The notes under the pieces are model-generated. The model was given only the letters and a program-made list of their open reading frames with translations. It made no database searches and was not told where the DNA came from. From assembly GCA_023254755.1 (NCBI GenBank), contig JALRKU010000373.1, positions 1-13,763 of the forward strand: a stretch of DNA of 13,763 nt. Reading direction: 5' to 3'. Origin of the DNA: Aeromicrobium sp. (GTDB lineage Bacteria; Actinomycetota; Actinomycetes; Propionibacteriales; Nocardioidaceae). Shown here one piece after another: positions 1 through 6,046 of this stretch. The position numbers and the translations under genes were made by a program. The number at the start of each line of letters is the position of its first letter. The first letter of the stretch is position 1.

Positions 1-1065
1 GTCGTCCTCGATGAGCGCCCGCTGCTCCTTGCTGACCGAGCCGTGGTGGGCCCTGGCCAGCTCGGGCGCGGCACCCGACGACTGCGAGCTGCCGCCCATC
101 ACCTGGGCGGGCGCCCGGGTCGCGGCGGACCCGTCGGACGAGCCGTTGCGCTCGGCGAACGCCTCGTTGAGGCGAGCCGTGAGTCGCTCCGCGACGCCGC
201 GGGAGTTGACGAACACGATGGTGGACCGCCGTCGCAGCACGGCGTCGAGGACCGCCTCCTCGACGTGCGGCCAGATGCTCGGCGGCGAGGGTGGTGGCTC
301 GTGCTCGTCGCCGGGCGTGACGGTGCGGGTGGACGCGAGCTGGGTGAGGTCCTCGACCGGCACGGCGACCTGCAGGCTCAGCAACGACGGCGACTGCGGG
401 GCCACGATGCGCACGGGACGGGATCCGCCGAGGAACCGGGCGACCTCCTCGTGGGGACGCACCGTGGCGCTCAGGCCGATGCGGCGGGCCGGCCGTTCGA
501 GCAGTGCGTCGAGCCGCTCGAGCGACAGGGCCAGGTGCGAGCCGCGCTTGGTGCCGGCCACGGCGTGCACCTCGTCGACGATGACGGTGTCGACCGTGGC
601 CAGCGTCTCGCGCGCCGCCGACGTGAGCATGAGGAACAGCGACTCGGGGGTGGTGATGAGGATGTCGGGTGGCCGCCGCAGCAGGGCACGACGCTCCTGC
701 GTGGACGTGTCGCCCGAGCGGACGCCGACCGTGACCTCGGTGAACGGGTCGCCGCGGCGTGCGGCCACCTGGGTGATGCCGACCAGGGGGGAGCGCAGGT
801 TGCGCTCGACGTCGACCGCCAGCGCCTTCAGCGGCGACACGTAGAGCACCCGCGTGCCGGGCTCGCGGTCGCCGGAGTGCAGCAGCGCGTCGATCGAGGA
901 CAGGAAGGCTGCGAGCGTCTTGCCGGACCCGGTGGGGGCGACCACGAGCACGTGGTCGTCGCCGGCGATGCCGTCCCACGCACCGAGCTGCGCGGGCGTG
1001 GGAGCGTCGAAGGCAGCGTCGAACCACTCGCGCGTCGCGGGGGCGAAGCGGTCGAGATCCGGCAT
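1..1065 (-). CDS. lhr: Lhr-type ATP-dependent helicase, N-terminal part (truncated by window edge)
   Basis: Superfamily 2 DNA helicase of the Lhr (large helicase-related) group, which unwinds nucleic acid 3' to 5' using ATP and is linked to DNA repair. I translated the minus strand from the ATG at 1065; the frame stays open to base 1, giving 355 codons, while full Lhr proteins are about 1,500 residues, so only the first RecA-like domain and the start of the second are present. Visible motifs: Q-motif-like PTPAQ (residues 22-26), Walker A APTGSGKT (43-50), the motif Ia stretch YVSPLKAL, motif II DEVH (164-167), motif III SAT (199-201) and a second-domain entry TIVFVNSR. The insertion rich in Ser/Pro before that entry fits the Lhr family. 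It is divergent from the ArfA-like gene. No Shine-Dalgarno sequence precedes the ATG; a -10-like hexamer ends 6 nt upstream. The family call is confident; the cellular role is known only by family. Confidence 0.93.
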   Translation of the reverse strand, partial: MPDLDRFAPATREWFDAAFDAPTPAQLGAWDGIAGDDHVLVVAPTGSGKTLAAFLSSIDALLHSGDREPGTRVLYVSPLKALAVDVERNLRSPLVGITQVAARRGDPFTEVTVGVRSGDTSTQERRALLRRPPDILITTPESLFLMLTSAARETLATVDTVIVDEVHAVAGTKRGSHLALSLERLDALLERPARRIGLSATVRPHEEVARFLGGSRPVRIVAPQSPSLLSLQVAVPVEDLTQLASTRTVTPGDEHEPPPSPPSIWPHVEEAVLDAVLRRRSTIVFVNSRGVAERLTARLNEAFAERNGSSDGSAATRAPAQVMGGSSQSSGAAPELARAHHGSVSKEQRALIEDD

Positions 1066-1071
1066 CTGACC

Positions 1072-1077
1072 ATCGTG
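1072..1077 (-). promoter_or_regulatory. -10-like hexamer CACGAT before lhr (leaderless start)
   Basis: On the minus strand CACGAT is followed by 6 nt (GGTCAG) and the lhr ATG. There is no Shine-Dalgarno sequence, so transcription probably starts at or beside the ATG. I see no clear -35. The case rests on the same spacing recurring at other genes here. Confidence 0.35.
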
Positions 1078-1123
1078 TCACCCGGCGCCGACAGGCGCTC
1101 GCCGCGTCCTTCGGTCCGCTGGC

Positions 1124-1129
1124 TAGGGT
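1124..1129 (+). promoter_or_regulatory. Possible -10 (TAGGGT) for the ArfA-like gene
   Basis: TAGGGT fits the actinobacterial TANNNT -10 pattern and lies 59 nt before the GTG start, inside the 123-bp divergent intergenic region. It would give a leader of about 50 nt containing the Shine-Dalgarno sequence. No convincing -35 was seen. Confidence 0.25.
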
Positions 1130-1179
1130 GTCGGTGCCGATCGTTGGGGTCGATCGTCGGTCCTGGGCGTCGGCGGGAC

Positions 1180-1184
1180 GGAGG
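1180..1184 (+). promoter_or_regulatory. Shine-Dalgarno GGAGG deciding the ArfA-like start
   Basis: GGAGG ends 4 nt before the GTG at 1189. It is the only purine-rich site near the point where transmembrane-type coding begins, so it fixes the start even though the spacing is short. Confidence 0.55.
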
Positions 1185-1188
1185 CCTG

Positions 1189-2193
1189 GTGTCCGGCGAC
1201 ACGCGACGCGACGCCCTGCGTCGGGCCGGCGTCGCCGTGACGACCCTGGCCCTGGTGGCCTCGATCGTCGTGGGCGCGCTGAGCGGCTCTCGCGCGATCG
1301 GCGACCGGCTCACGCCGCAGGCCCGCGCCTCGCTCGATGCGGCGGGACTCGTCGACGTCCGCGTCGACCTCACGGGTCGCGAGGCCGAGGTCAGCGGATC
1401 GACACCGCGCGACCTGGCGCGCGCGGTGCAGGTCGTCGACACCGTGGAGGGCGTGCGCTGGACGCGCGTCGCCCGGGCCGACCGCGACCTCCCGACCGGC
1501 GCGTACGTGCGGCTGGCCCAGGGACGGGCGGGGCTGCACATCAGCGGCAGCATGCCGGGCGCCGGAGCGGCTGCCACGATCAAGGGCACCGCCGCCGAGA
1601 CGTTCGCGACCCCGGTCCTCGGCGACCTGCAGGTCGACCCGGAGGTCGACTCGCCGGAGTGGGTCGCCCAGCTTCCCGCGGCGCTGGCCGACCTCGTGGC
1701 GATCCGGGGGCTGCGACTGCAGGTCGCCGGGTCGTCCGTCGCCGTCGGCGGATCGGTCGCCAGCGCGGCCGGTCGACGCAAGGTGCTGGACCGGCTGACC
1801 GAGTCGCTGCCCGGTCTCACGGTGCGCGACGACCTGCGGGTCGCCCCCGGCAGGCTGCCGAGCGACGCGGCCGGGCTGCTCGACGCCGTCACGGTGCGCT
1901 TCGACCGAGGCTCCGCCGACCTGCGCCCCGAGGACGTCGTGGTCCTCGACCGGGTCGCCGACCTGCTGCGCTCGCACCCCGACGTCACCATCGAGGTCGG
2001 TGGCCTGGCGGCCCCGGGTGCCGACGGCCTGGAGGCGTCGCGGCGCCGACTCGTGGTGGTCCGCACCCACCTGGTCGAGGCGGGTGTCGAGGCCCGGCGC
2101 GTCTCGGTCAAGAGCTACGCGTCGGCGCCCGCCGACGTCGCCGACGACGCGGAGACGTACCGTCGTGTCGACCTCGTGGTCAAGGAGAGCTGA
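1189..2193 (+). CDS. arfA: ArfA-like membrane-anchored BON/OmpA-domain protein
   Basis: Predicted envelope protein of 334 residues resembling mycobacterial ArfA (Rv0899). Order of parts: short basic N-terminus (RRDALRR); one transmembrane segment (about 13-31); two BON-like beta-alpha-beta units (about 42-95 and 165-220); a C-terminal OmpA-like domain (about 232-331) opening with VRFDRGSADLRPED and closing with YRRVDLVV. OmpA-type domains normally bind peptidoglycan. Here the usual GHTD motif reads GLAA (272-275), so the ligand-binding Asp is absent, while Arg residues at 285-287 remain in the helix that normally carries the second ligand. The GTG at 1189 is chosen for its upstream GGAGG and for the TM placement; the open frame further upstream is antisense to lhr. 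The next gene follows after 1 nt and matches ArfC. In M. tuberculosis the arf operon has been linked to acid adaptation and ammonia release; applying that here is inference. Confidence 0.8.
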   Translation: MSGDTRRDALRRAGVAVTTLALVASIVVGALSGSRAIGDRLTPQARASLDAAGLVDVRVDLTGREAEVSGSTPRDLARAVQVVDTVEGVRWTRVARADRDLPTGAYVRLAQGRAGLHISGSMPGAGAAATIKGTAAETFATPVLGDLQVDPEVDSPEWVAQLPAALADLVAIRGLRLQVAGSSVAVGGSVASAAGRRKVLDRLTESLPGLTVRDDLRVAPGRLPSDAAGLLDAVTVRFDRGSADLRPEDVVVLDRVADLLRSHPDVTIEVGGLAAPGADGLEASRRRLVVVRTHLVEAGVEARRVSVKSYASAPADVADDAETYRRVDLVVKES

Positions 2194-2194
2194 C

Positions 2195-2656
2195 ATGTCC
2201 GGGTACACCATCGGGGAGATCACCGGCTGGCTGGTCCTCACCGGGCTCCTGGGGTTCGTGCTCGGATGGCTCGCCCACGGCCTCGCCGTCCACGCCGGGC
2301 CCGCTCACGATCCGGCCGACGACGCAGGCGCCGGCGACGAGGTGGCCCAGGAGCCTCCGGTCGTCCCCGAGTCGACCCCCGAGCCGGCGCCCGAGCCGCC
2401 CACCGCCGACACCGAGGTGGCCGCTCCCGAGGTCCCTGATCCGCCCGCCGGCTTCACCCCCGGACCCGTCGAGGGCTCCGCGCTGCCGCTCGAGGGCGGG
2501 GCGTCGCCCGGGCCGGAGTGGACGGTCAAGGCCAACCTGCGGTCGAAGGTCTTCCACGACGCCGCCAGTCCGTTCTACCTGCGCACGACGGCGCAGGTGT
2601 GGTTCCGCGACGCCGAGGACGCGATCGCCGCGGGGTTCCGCGCGCCCCGGCGCTGA
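2195..2656 (+). CDS. arfC: ArfC-like single-pass protein with C-terminal sunset-type domain
   Basis: A 153-residue protein with an N-terminal transmembrane helix (about 9-28, EITGWLVLTGLLGFVLGWL). A Pro/Glu/Ala-rich linker follows (about 35-105, with repeats such as PEPAPEPP). The compact C-terminal motif runs 109-153: WTVKANLRSKVFH, a Pro-Phe-Tyr turn, then AQVWFRDAEDAIAAGFR. That motif is the 'sunset'-type domain recorded in ArfC variants and in other actinobacterial proteins. The ATG lies 1 nt after the ArfA-like stop and has AAGGAG at 2182-2187 with 7 nt spacing, so the pair is almost certainly translated from one message. ArfC is regarded as an accessory to ArfA at the membrane; its biochemical role is unknown. 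No ArfB-like small membrane gene is visible between the two, unlike the mycobacterial operon. The extracytoplasmic orientation of the tail is inferred. Confidence 0.78.
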   Translation: MSGYTIGEITGWLVLTGLLGFVLGWLAHGLAVHAGPAHDPADDAGAGDEVAQEPPVVPESTPEPAPEPPTADTEVAAPEVPDPPAGFTPGPVEGSALPLEGGASPGPEWTVKANLRSKVFHDAASPFYLRTTAQVWFRDAEDAIAAGFRAPRR

Positions 2657-2673
2657 AGCCGTGACGGATGCGG

Positions 2674-2679
2674 CATGCT
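2674..2679 (+). promoter_or_regulatory. -10-like hexamer CATGCT before the DUF3048 lipoprotein gene
   Basis: CATGCT ends 7 nt before the ATG at 2687, with no Shine-Dalgarno sequence, giving the leaderless arrangement seen elsewhere in the window. It would let this gene be transcribed apart from arfAC. No -35 is evident. Confidence 0.3.
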
Positions 2680-2686
2680 GACTGCC

Positions 2687-3691
2687 ATGCGCTTCCGCTC
2701 GATCGCCGTGGCCGCAGCGACCGTCGTCGTCCTCGCAGGCTGCTCCGGAGGCGACTCCACCACCACGCCCGACCCCGACCCGTCGCAGCGTGACGCGGCC
2801 GACCTGGTGCAGCTGTCCCCGCTGACGGGCCTCGAGATGACCTCGACGCCGCAGAACCCGGTGTTCGTGGTCAAGATCGAGAACACCTACGGCGGCGAGC
2901 CGCAGATCGCTCTCGACCAGGCCGACCTGGTGGTCGAGGAGCTCGTCGAGGGGGGACTGACCCGCCTCGCGGCGATGTACTACTCCACGATCCCGTCCAA
3001 GGTCGGTCACGTCCGGTCGCTCCGGGCCACCGACATCGGCGTCGCCTCGCCGGTCAACGGAGCGATCGTGGCCTCCGGCGGTGCCGGCAACGCGGTGCGG
3101 CGCGTCGAGCGGGCCGGCATCACCGTGTTCTCCGAGGACGCCGGGTCGCCGGGCTTCAGCAGCGACCCCGCGCTCGTGCGGCCCTACAACCGGCTGATCG
3201 ACCTCACGACCCTCGCCGCCAAGGCCCGGGTCACGGCCCCGCCGTCACCGTTCCTGCCCTTCACCGCCGAGGGCGAGACGGCCGACCCGGGCACGTCGAA
3301 GACCAGGTCCGGCATCAGGACCGCGACGGTGCGGTTCTCCCGCTCGACCTCGACCAGCTGGAAGCTCGGGGCGAAGGACCAGTGGTCCCGCACGAACGGC
3401 CACGCCGACAAGGAGTTCCGCGCCGACAACCTGGTCATCATGTACTGCCGCATCGGCGACGCCGGTTACACCGACCCCGCCGGCAACCCCGTGCCCGTCA
3501 CCGAGCTCGAGGGCTCCGGCCGCGCGATCGTGCTGCACGGCAGCGACGCGGTCGAGCTCACCTGGAAGAAGCCGGCTCTCGACTCGCCGATCACCTTCGA
3601 GACCGCCGACGGCACGCCGTACACGCTCGACCCGGGCCACACGTTCCTCGAGCTCGTCCCGAAGGACGACGGCAAGGTCACGCTGAACTGA
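2687..3691 (+). CDS. DUF3048 (YerB-like) lipoprotein
   Basis: Predicted lipoprotein of 334 residues matching the DUF3048/YerB family, whose biochemical function is not established. From the ATG at 2687 it begins MRFRSIAVAAATVVVLAGC, a textbook lipoprotein signal with lipobox LAGC and lipidated Cys19, followed by a Ser/Thr/Asp/Pro-rich tether. Family signatures: LSPLTGLEM, NPVFVVKIENT, ALDQADLVVEELVEGG, TRLAAMYYS, VGHVRSLRATDI and the C-terminal LDPGHTFLELVPKD. The last stretch belongs to the DUF3048 C-terminal subdomain, so the protein looks complete. An in-frame ATG at 2675 would add MLTA, but 2687 gives the normal signal length and sits after a -10-like hexamer. It follows the ArfC-like gene by 30 nt, forming an envelope-associated group, and converges on the TetR gene. 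The family is confident; the role is unknown. Confidence 0.88.
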   Translation: MRFRSIAVAAATVVVLAGCSGGDSTTTPDPDPSQRDAADLVQLSPLTGLEMTSTPQNPVFVVKIENTYGGEPQIALDQADLVVEELVEGGLTRLAAMYYSTIPSKVGHVRSLRATDIGVASPVNGAIVASGGAGNAVRRVERAGITVFSEDAGSPGFSSDPALVRPYNRLIDLTTLAAKARVTAPPSPFLPFTAEGETADPGTSKTRSGIRTATVRFSRSTSTSWKLGAKDQWSRTNGHADKEFRADNLVIMYCRIGDAGYTDPAGNPVPVTELEGSGRAIVLHGSDAVELTWKKPALDSPITFETADGTPYTLDPGHTFLELVPKDDGKVTLN

Positions 3692-3762
3692 TGCCGGGCG
3701 ACCGGACGACGATCCTGCTCGCCGGGGTGCGGTCCGCCGGACGAGGCGGGACGTAGCGTCGC

Positions 3763-4422
3763 TCAGGTGTCCTGGTCGACACGCAGGGACCGCATGCCGA
3801 GCAGGATCGTGCCGATCGTGGCCAGCACCTCGTCGCTCGCCTCGTCGGGGTCGTCGGCATCGGCGACGTACTCGGCCGACGACCGCATGGCGCCGTAGAA
3901 GATCACGCTGAACGAGTCGGTGAGGGGCGCCAGGTCGTCGCCCACGGCCTCGAGCAGCCGACCGACGGTCTCGCGCACGATGCCGAACGACGCCTCGCGC
4001 TCGGCCTCCTGCCAGCGCTCGTGGCCGAGTGCCACGGGCCCCTCCTGCATGCAGATGCGGCGGAACTCCGGACGACGGCACACCTCCAGGAAGGTGCTCA
4101 GACCGACCTCGGCGCGCTCCCACGGGTCCTTGATCTTGGCCAGGATGCTGCTGATCTCGTCCGTGGCGTCCTTCTGGACCTGGAGGAAGACGCTCTCGAA
4201 CAGCGCGAGCTTGCTGGGGAAGTGGTGGTACAGCGCGCCCTTGGTGACGCGGGCGGCCGCCACGACCTCGTCGAGCGACGTGCCGGCGTACCCGCGCTCG
4301 GTGAAGAGCTCGGTGGCCGACTCGATCAGGGCTCGCTTGGTGCTGGAGGAGTAGTCCTGCCTCCGCGTGGTCTTGCGTGCGGTGCGGAGCACCTGCTTGG
4401 CGACCGTGCTGTGCGAGGGCAT
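3763..4422 (-). CDS. TetR/AcrR-family transcriptional repressor
   Basis: A 219-residue TetR-family regulator with an N-terminal DNA-binding domain and a C-terminal helical ligand-binding and dimerisation domain. A basic leader (about 1-28) precedes helix 1 (TKRALIESATELFTERGYAGTS). The helix-turn-helix is at about 49-68, with recognition segment VTKGALYHHFPSK (59-71), the family hallmark. The remainder (FLQVQKDATDEISSILAKI onward) is helical with no recognisable ligand signature, so the inducer cannot be predicted. The ATG at 4422 lacks a Shine-Dalgarno sequence and has TAGACT ending 6 nt upstream. The gene is divergent from a 174-residue protein of unknown function, and the intergenic region carries a 28-bp near-palindrome typical of a TetR operator. 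Autoregulation and control of that neighbour are therefore likely. A second site before the gene at 9785 may also belong to this repressor. Confidence 0.92.
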   Translation of the reverse strand: MPSHSTVAKQVLRTARKTTRRQDYSSSTKRALIESATELFTERGYAGTSLDEVVAAARVTKGALYHHFPSKLALFESVFLQVQKDATDEISSILAKIKDPWERAEVGLSTFLEVCRRPEFRRICMQEGPVALGHERWQEAEREASFGIVRETVGRLLEAVGDDLAPLTDSFSVIFYGAMRSSAEYVADADDPDEASDEVLATIGTILLGMRSLRVDQDT

Positions 4423-4428
4423 GGGAGA

Positions 4429-4434
4429 AGTCTA
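4429..4434 (-). promoter_or_regulatory. -10-like hexamer TAGACT before the TetR gene (leaderless start)
   Basis: TAGACT on the minus strand fits TANNNT and ends 6 nt before the ATG at 4422. No Shine-Dalgarno sequence is present. Its -35 region would face the operator-like palindrome from the opposite side, compatible with autoregulation, but no good -35 hexamer is visible. Confidence 0.4.
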
Positions 4435-4465
4435 ACGACCGTGGGGACTATCACATACCAAGGGT

Positions 4466-4495
4466 TTGTCCTGACGAGTCCCCGTTCGCCATACT
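4466..4495 (+). promoter_or_regulatory. Candidate promoter for the gene at 4557
   Basis: A TTGTCC -35-like element (4466-4471) and a CATACT -10-like element (4490-4495) are 18 bp apart, each matching the sigma-70-type consensus at 4 of 6 positions. The -10 lies within the left arm of the 28-bp palindrome, so a bound repressor would occlude it. The predicted transcription start is near 4502. Confidence 0.45.
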
Positions 4496-4517
4496 GACAG
4501 TACGTACCGACGGTATG
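4490..4517 (+). promoter_or_regulatory. 28-bp operator-like near-palindrome (two tandem 11-bp palindromes)
   Basis: Outer arms CATAC...GTATG enclose a centre GTACGTAC (4500-4507); 22 of 28 positions are dyad-symmetric. Within it lie two tandem 11-bp palindromes, TACTGACAGTA (4492-4502) and TACCGACGGTA (4505-4515), with centres 13 bp apart and the shared form TACYGACRGTA. TetR repressors, including the dimer-of-dimers type exemplified by QacR, use operators of this length. The location between the TetR gene and its divergent neighbour supports that reading. Binding is inferred. Confidence 0.65.
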
Positions 4518-4526
4518 GACCGTCGG
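4507..4526 (+). repeat. Perfect 8-bp inverted repeat overlapping the operator
   Basis: CCGACGGT (4507-4514) and ACCGTCGG (4519-4526) are perfect reverse complements around a 4-nt loop ATGG. In RNA this would form a stable hairpin near the 5' end of the leader of the gene at 4557. In DNA it may be a third operator element overlapping the 28-bp palindrome. The sequence does not tell which. Confidence 0.6.
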
Positions 4527-4556
4527 GCGAAGACGGGACAGAAAGGAAGCACCACC

Positions 4557-5081
4557 ATGACCTGGGATGCCTACAACCGTCGCAAGTCCGCGCTGCGGGA
4601 GGTCGTCGCGATCGCCGACCGCCGCCGCGACGTCACTCTCACCGACCTGCTCGACCGCGTCGACCCCGCCCGCGAGGCCTTCGACGACGAGTCGGCCCTT
4701 CTCCTCGAGCTGCAGCTGGCCTGGTACCAGCGCCTCAGCGGAACCCTCGACCGCATCGCCGGTGCGCCCGACGCACCCGGCGGCACCGCCATCGGCGCGT
4801 GGGTCGAGGCGGCCGCGCAGATGCCGGGCGCCCGTGCACTGCTCGACGCGAACCTCGAGAACCCTGTCCTCGCGAAGGGCCTGGCGAACGAGCGCATCAT
4901 GATGGCGGCCTCGTCCGGCATCTGGATGAACCACCCCGATGCGGCCGCCCTGGGCGAGCGCATCATCGACCAGGCGCGGGAGCGGGCCGTGTACCCGATC
5001 CTCGCCCCCGAGACCGAGACGTCCGACGACCACCGTTCCACGGGGCTCGTCGCGCGACTCAAGTCCGTCCTGGCCGCCTGA
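4557..5081 (+). CDS. Protein of unknown function, divergent from TetR
   Basis: A 174-residue cytoplasmic protein whose function I do not recognise; similar hypothetical proteins occur, from memory, in related actinobacteria. It has no signal peptide, membrane segment or cysteine. It starts MTWDAYNRRKSALREVV and appears almost wholly helical. Charged segments (ADRRRDVTLTDLLDRVD, REAFDDESALLLELQ) precede WYQRLSGTLDRIAG, an alanine-rich middle, and ERIMMAASSGIW. The ATG is fixed by AAGGAA (4543-4548) at 8 nt spacing. It appears to be the main target of the divergent TetR, because its -10 lies inside the operator-like palindrome. It is monocistronic: a strong terminator follows 26 nt after the stop. 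The early Arg/Lys-rich helix could contact nucleic acid or partner proteins, but nothing in the sequence settles this. Confidence 0.85.
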   Translation: MTWDAYNRRKSALREVVAIADRRRDVTLTDLLDRVDPAREAFDDESALLLELQLAWYQRLSGTLDRIAGAPDAPGGTAIGAWVEAAAQMPGARALLDANLENPVLAKGLANERIMMAASSGIWMNHPDAAALGERIIDQARERAVYPILAPETETSDDHRSTGLVARLKSVLAA

Positions 5082-5107
5082 CTCCCGGGCACAGAGACGG
5101 CTCCCTC

Positions 5108-5154
5108 CCGATCCCGTCCGGCACCTCCCTCCCTCCGGTGCCGGGCGGGATCGG
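5108..5154. terminator. Strong hairpin terminator between convergent genes
   Basis: An 18-bp stem is formed by 5108-5125 and 5137-5154 with a single G-U wobble (T5117 opposite G5145) and an 11-nt pyrimidine loop (TCCCTCCCTCC). It sits between the stop at 5081 (plus) and the stop at 5204 (minus), so it can serve both transcripts. There is no long T-tract on either side, as is common for GC-rich actinobacterial terminators. Confidence 0.8.
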
Positions 5155-5203
5155 CTCGTTCAGGGCCTGACGACCGTCAGAGACCTGAGGACCGCCGGCG
5201 ACG

Positions 5204-5974
5204 TCAGCGTCGGCGACGCTTGCGCTCGGGCTGCTCGCCGACCGCCCGGATCTCCTCCTCCAGCTCGGCGTCGATCGCCGTCTGGAGCTGGCGGCGGAAG
5301 ACCGCCAGGACGATCTGGCTCGCGATCGGCAGCAGCTGCTCGACCGTCGACAGGATCTCGGGCCAGCGCTCGACCGGCATGCCCTCGGCGACGAACGGGT
5401 CGACGATCTCCTTCGCGACCGACTTGACGAGCGTCTCGGCGATCTCGTGCAGCCGGTCGTCGAGCAGCGGGAACAGGCTGATGACCGTCTCGGGGGTGAT
5501 GCCCATCGCGACGGCTGCGGCACCCGTGCGCACGATGGTCGGCTCGACCAGCCGCACGTGCTTCTGGTCGCCCTCGATCCAGCTCACGAGGCCGTACGCC
5601 TCGAGCGCGTCGATGAGCCGGTTGTCCATGCCCACGTTGGCCAGCGCGGCGAGGTCCTCGCGCGACATGATCTCGTCGGCGTCGTCGTCCGCCGGCAGGT
5701 CGAGCATCGTGATGAGGTCGAGCGTGGGGCCCGACGCCGACGCCGGTGCACCGCGCAGCGCCTTCTCGACGGCCGAGAGCGTGTAGCCGCGGTCGAGCAG
5801 CTGCCGGATCAGCTGGAGGCGCTGGAGGTGCTGGTGCGAGTAGTAGCCCGTGCGACCCTCGAGCCGAGGCGCCTCGATCAACCCGCGTCCGGCGTACGCA
5901 CGGACGTTCCGCACGGTCATGCCCGCGCGCGACGCGAGCTCGTCGACCGTGAACTCCTCGGCGGCTTCGGGCAT
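5204..5974 (-). CDS. MerR-family transcriptional regulator with long C-terminal domain
   Basis: A 256-residue regulator with an N-terminal MerR winged helix-turn-helix: FTVDELASRAGMTVRNVRAYAGRGLI (8-33), the wing with R..GRTGYYS, then HLQRLQLIRQLLDRGYTLSAVEKAL (50-73). Position 27 is Tyr, within the usual R-Y-Y/R-A-Y family signature. The C-terminal 170 residues lack a cysteine metal site and show helices such as DRLHEIAETLVKSVAKEIVDPFV, resembling MerR-like proteins with an effector domain of unknown ligand; it ends in a basic tail RKRRRR. I chose ATG 5974 because TATCAT, 5 of 6 to the -10 consensus, ends 7 nt upstream; the in-frame ATG at 5983 would add MWA. There is no Shine-Dalgarno sequence. 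It is divergent from yqgE across 72 bp, so it may control yqgE as well as itself. Confidence 0.88.
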   Translation of the reverse strand: MPEAAEEFTVDELASRAGMTVRNVRAYAGRGLIEAPRLEGRTGYYSHQHLQRLQLIRQLLDRGYTLSAVEKALRGAPASASGPTLDLITMLDLPADDDADEIMSREDLAALANVGMDNRLIDALEAYGLVSWIEGDQKHVRLVEPTIVRTGAAAVAMGITPETVISLFPLLDDRLHEIAETLVKSVAKEIVDPFVAEGMPVERWPEILSTVEQLLPIASQIVLAVFRRQLQTAIDAELEEEIRAVGEQPERKRRRR

Positions 5975-5981
5975 GGCCCAC

Positions 5982-5987
5982 ATGATA
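5982..5987 (-). promoter_or_regulatory. -10 hexamer TATCAT before the MerR gene
   Basis: TATCAT matches TATAAT at 5 of 6 positions and ends 7 nt before the ATG at 5974, which implies a leaderless message. A weak TTGTGG lies 15 bp upstream as a possible -35. Confidence 0.5.
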
Positions 5988-6034
5988 GTTGCCGACTCGG
6001 GACCACAAGCGCGGCGTTCGAGGCGCGGTGGGGG

Positions 6035-6040
6035 CATCAT
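6035..6040 (+). promoter_or_regulatory. -10-like hexamer CATCAT before yqgE
   Basis: CATCAT ends 6 nt before the yqgE ATG at 6047 and there is no Shine-Dalgarno sequence, so a leaderless start is likely. It overlaps the right arm of the 9-bp inverted repeat. Confidence 0.42.
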
Positions 6041-6046
6041 GTGGTC

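Larger units (their letters stand above)
5978..6044. repeat. 9-bp perfect inverted repeat flanking the MerR/yqgE intergenic region
   Basis: CCACATGAT (5978-5986) and ATCATGTGG (6036-6044) are perfect reverse complements 49 nt apart. Each arm ends 2-3 nt before its own start codon (5974 minus, 6047 plus). The arms may be paired leaderless promoter cores or regulator sites. Confidence 0.55.

Noticed and set aside
43..1188. Upstream extension of the ArfA-like open frame
   Set aside because: It is antisense to the Lhr helicase, whose motifs are unmistakable. The real protein begins at the GTG at 1189 after GGAGG and just before a transmembrane segment.
3692..3762. Possible terminator between the convergent DUF3048 and TetR genes
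   Set aside because: Only short symmetric pieces such as GTCC-gcc-GGAC are present; no stem of convincing length or stability was found.
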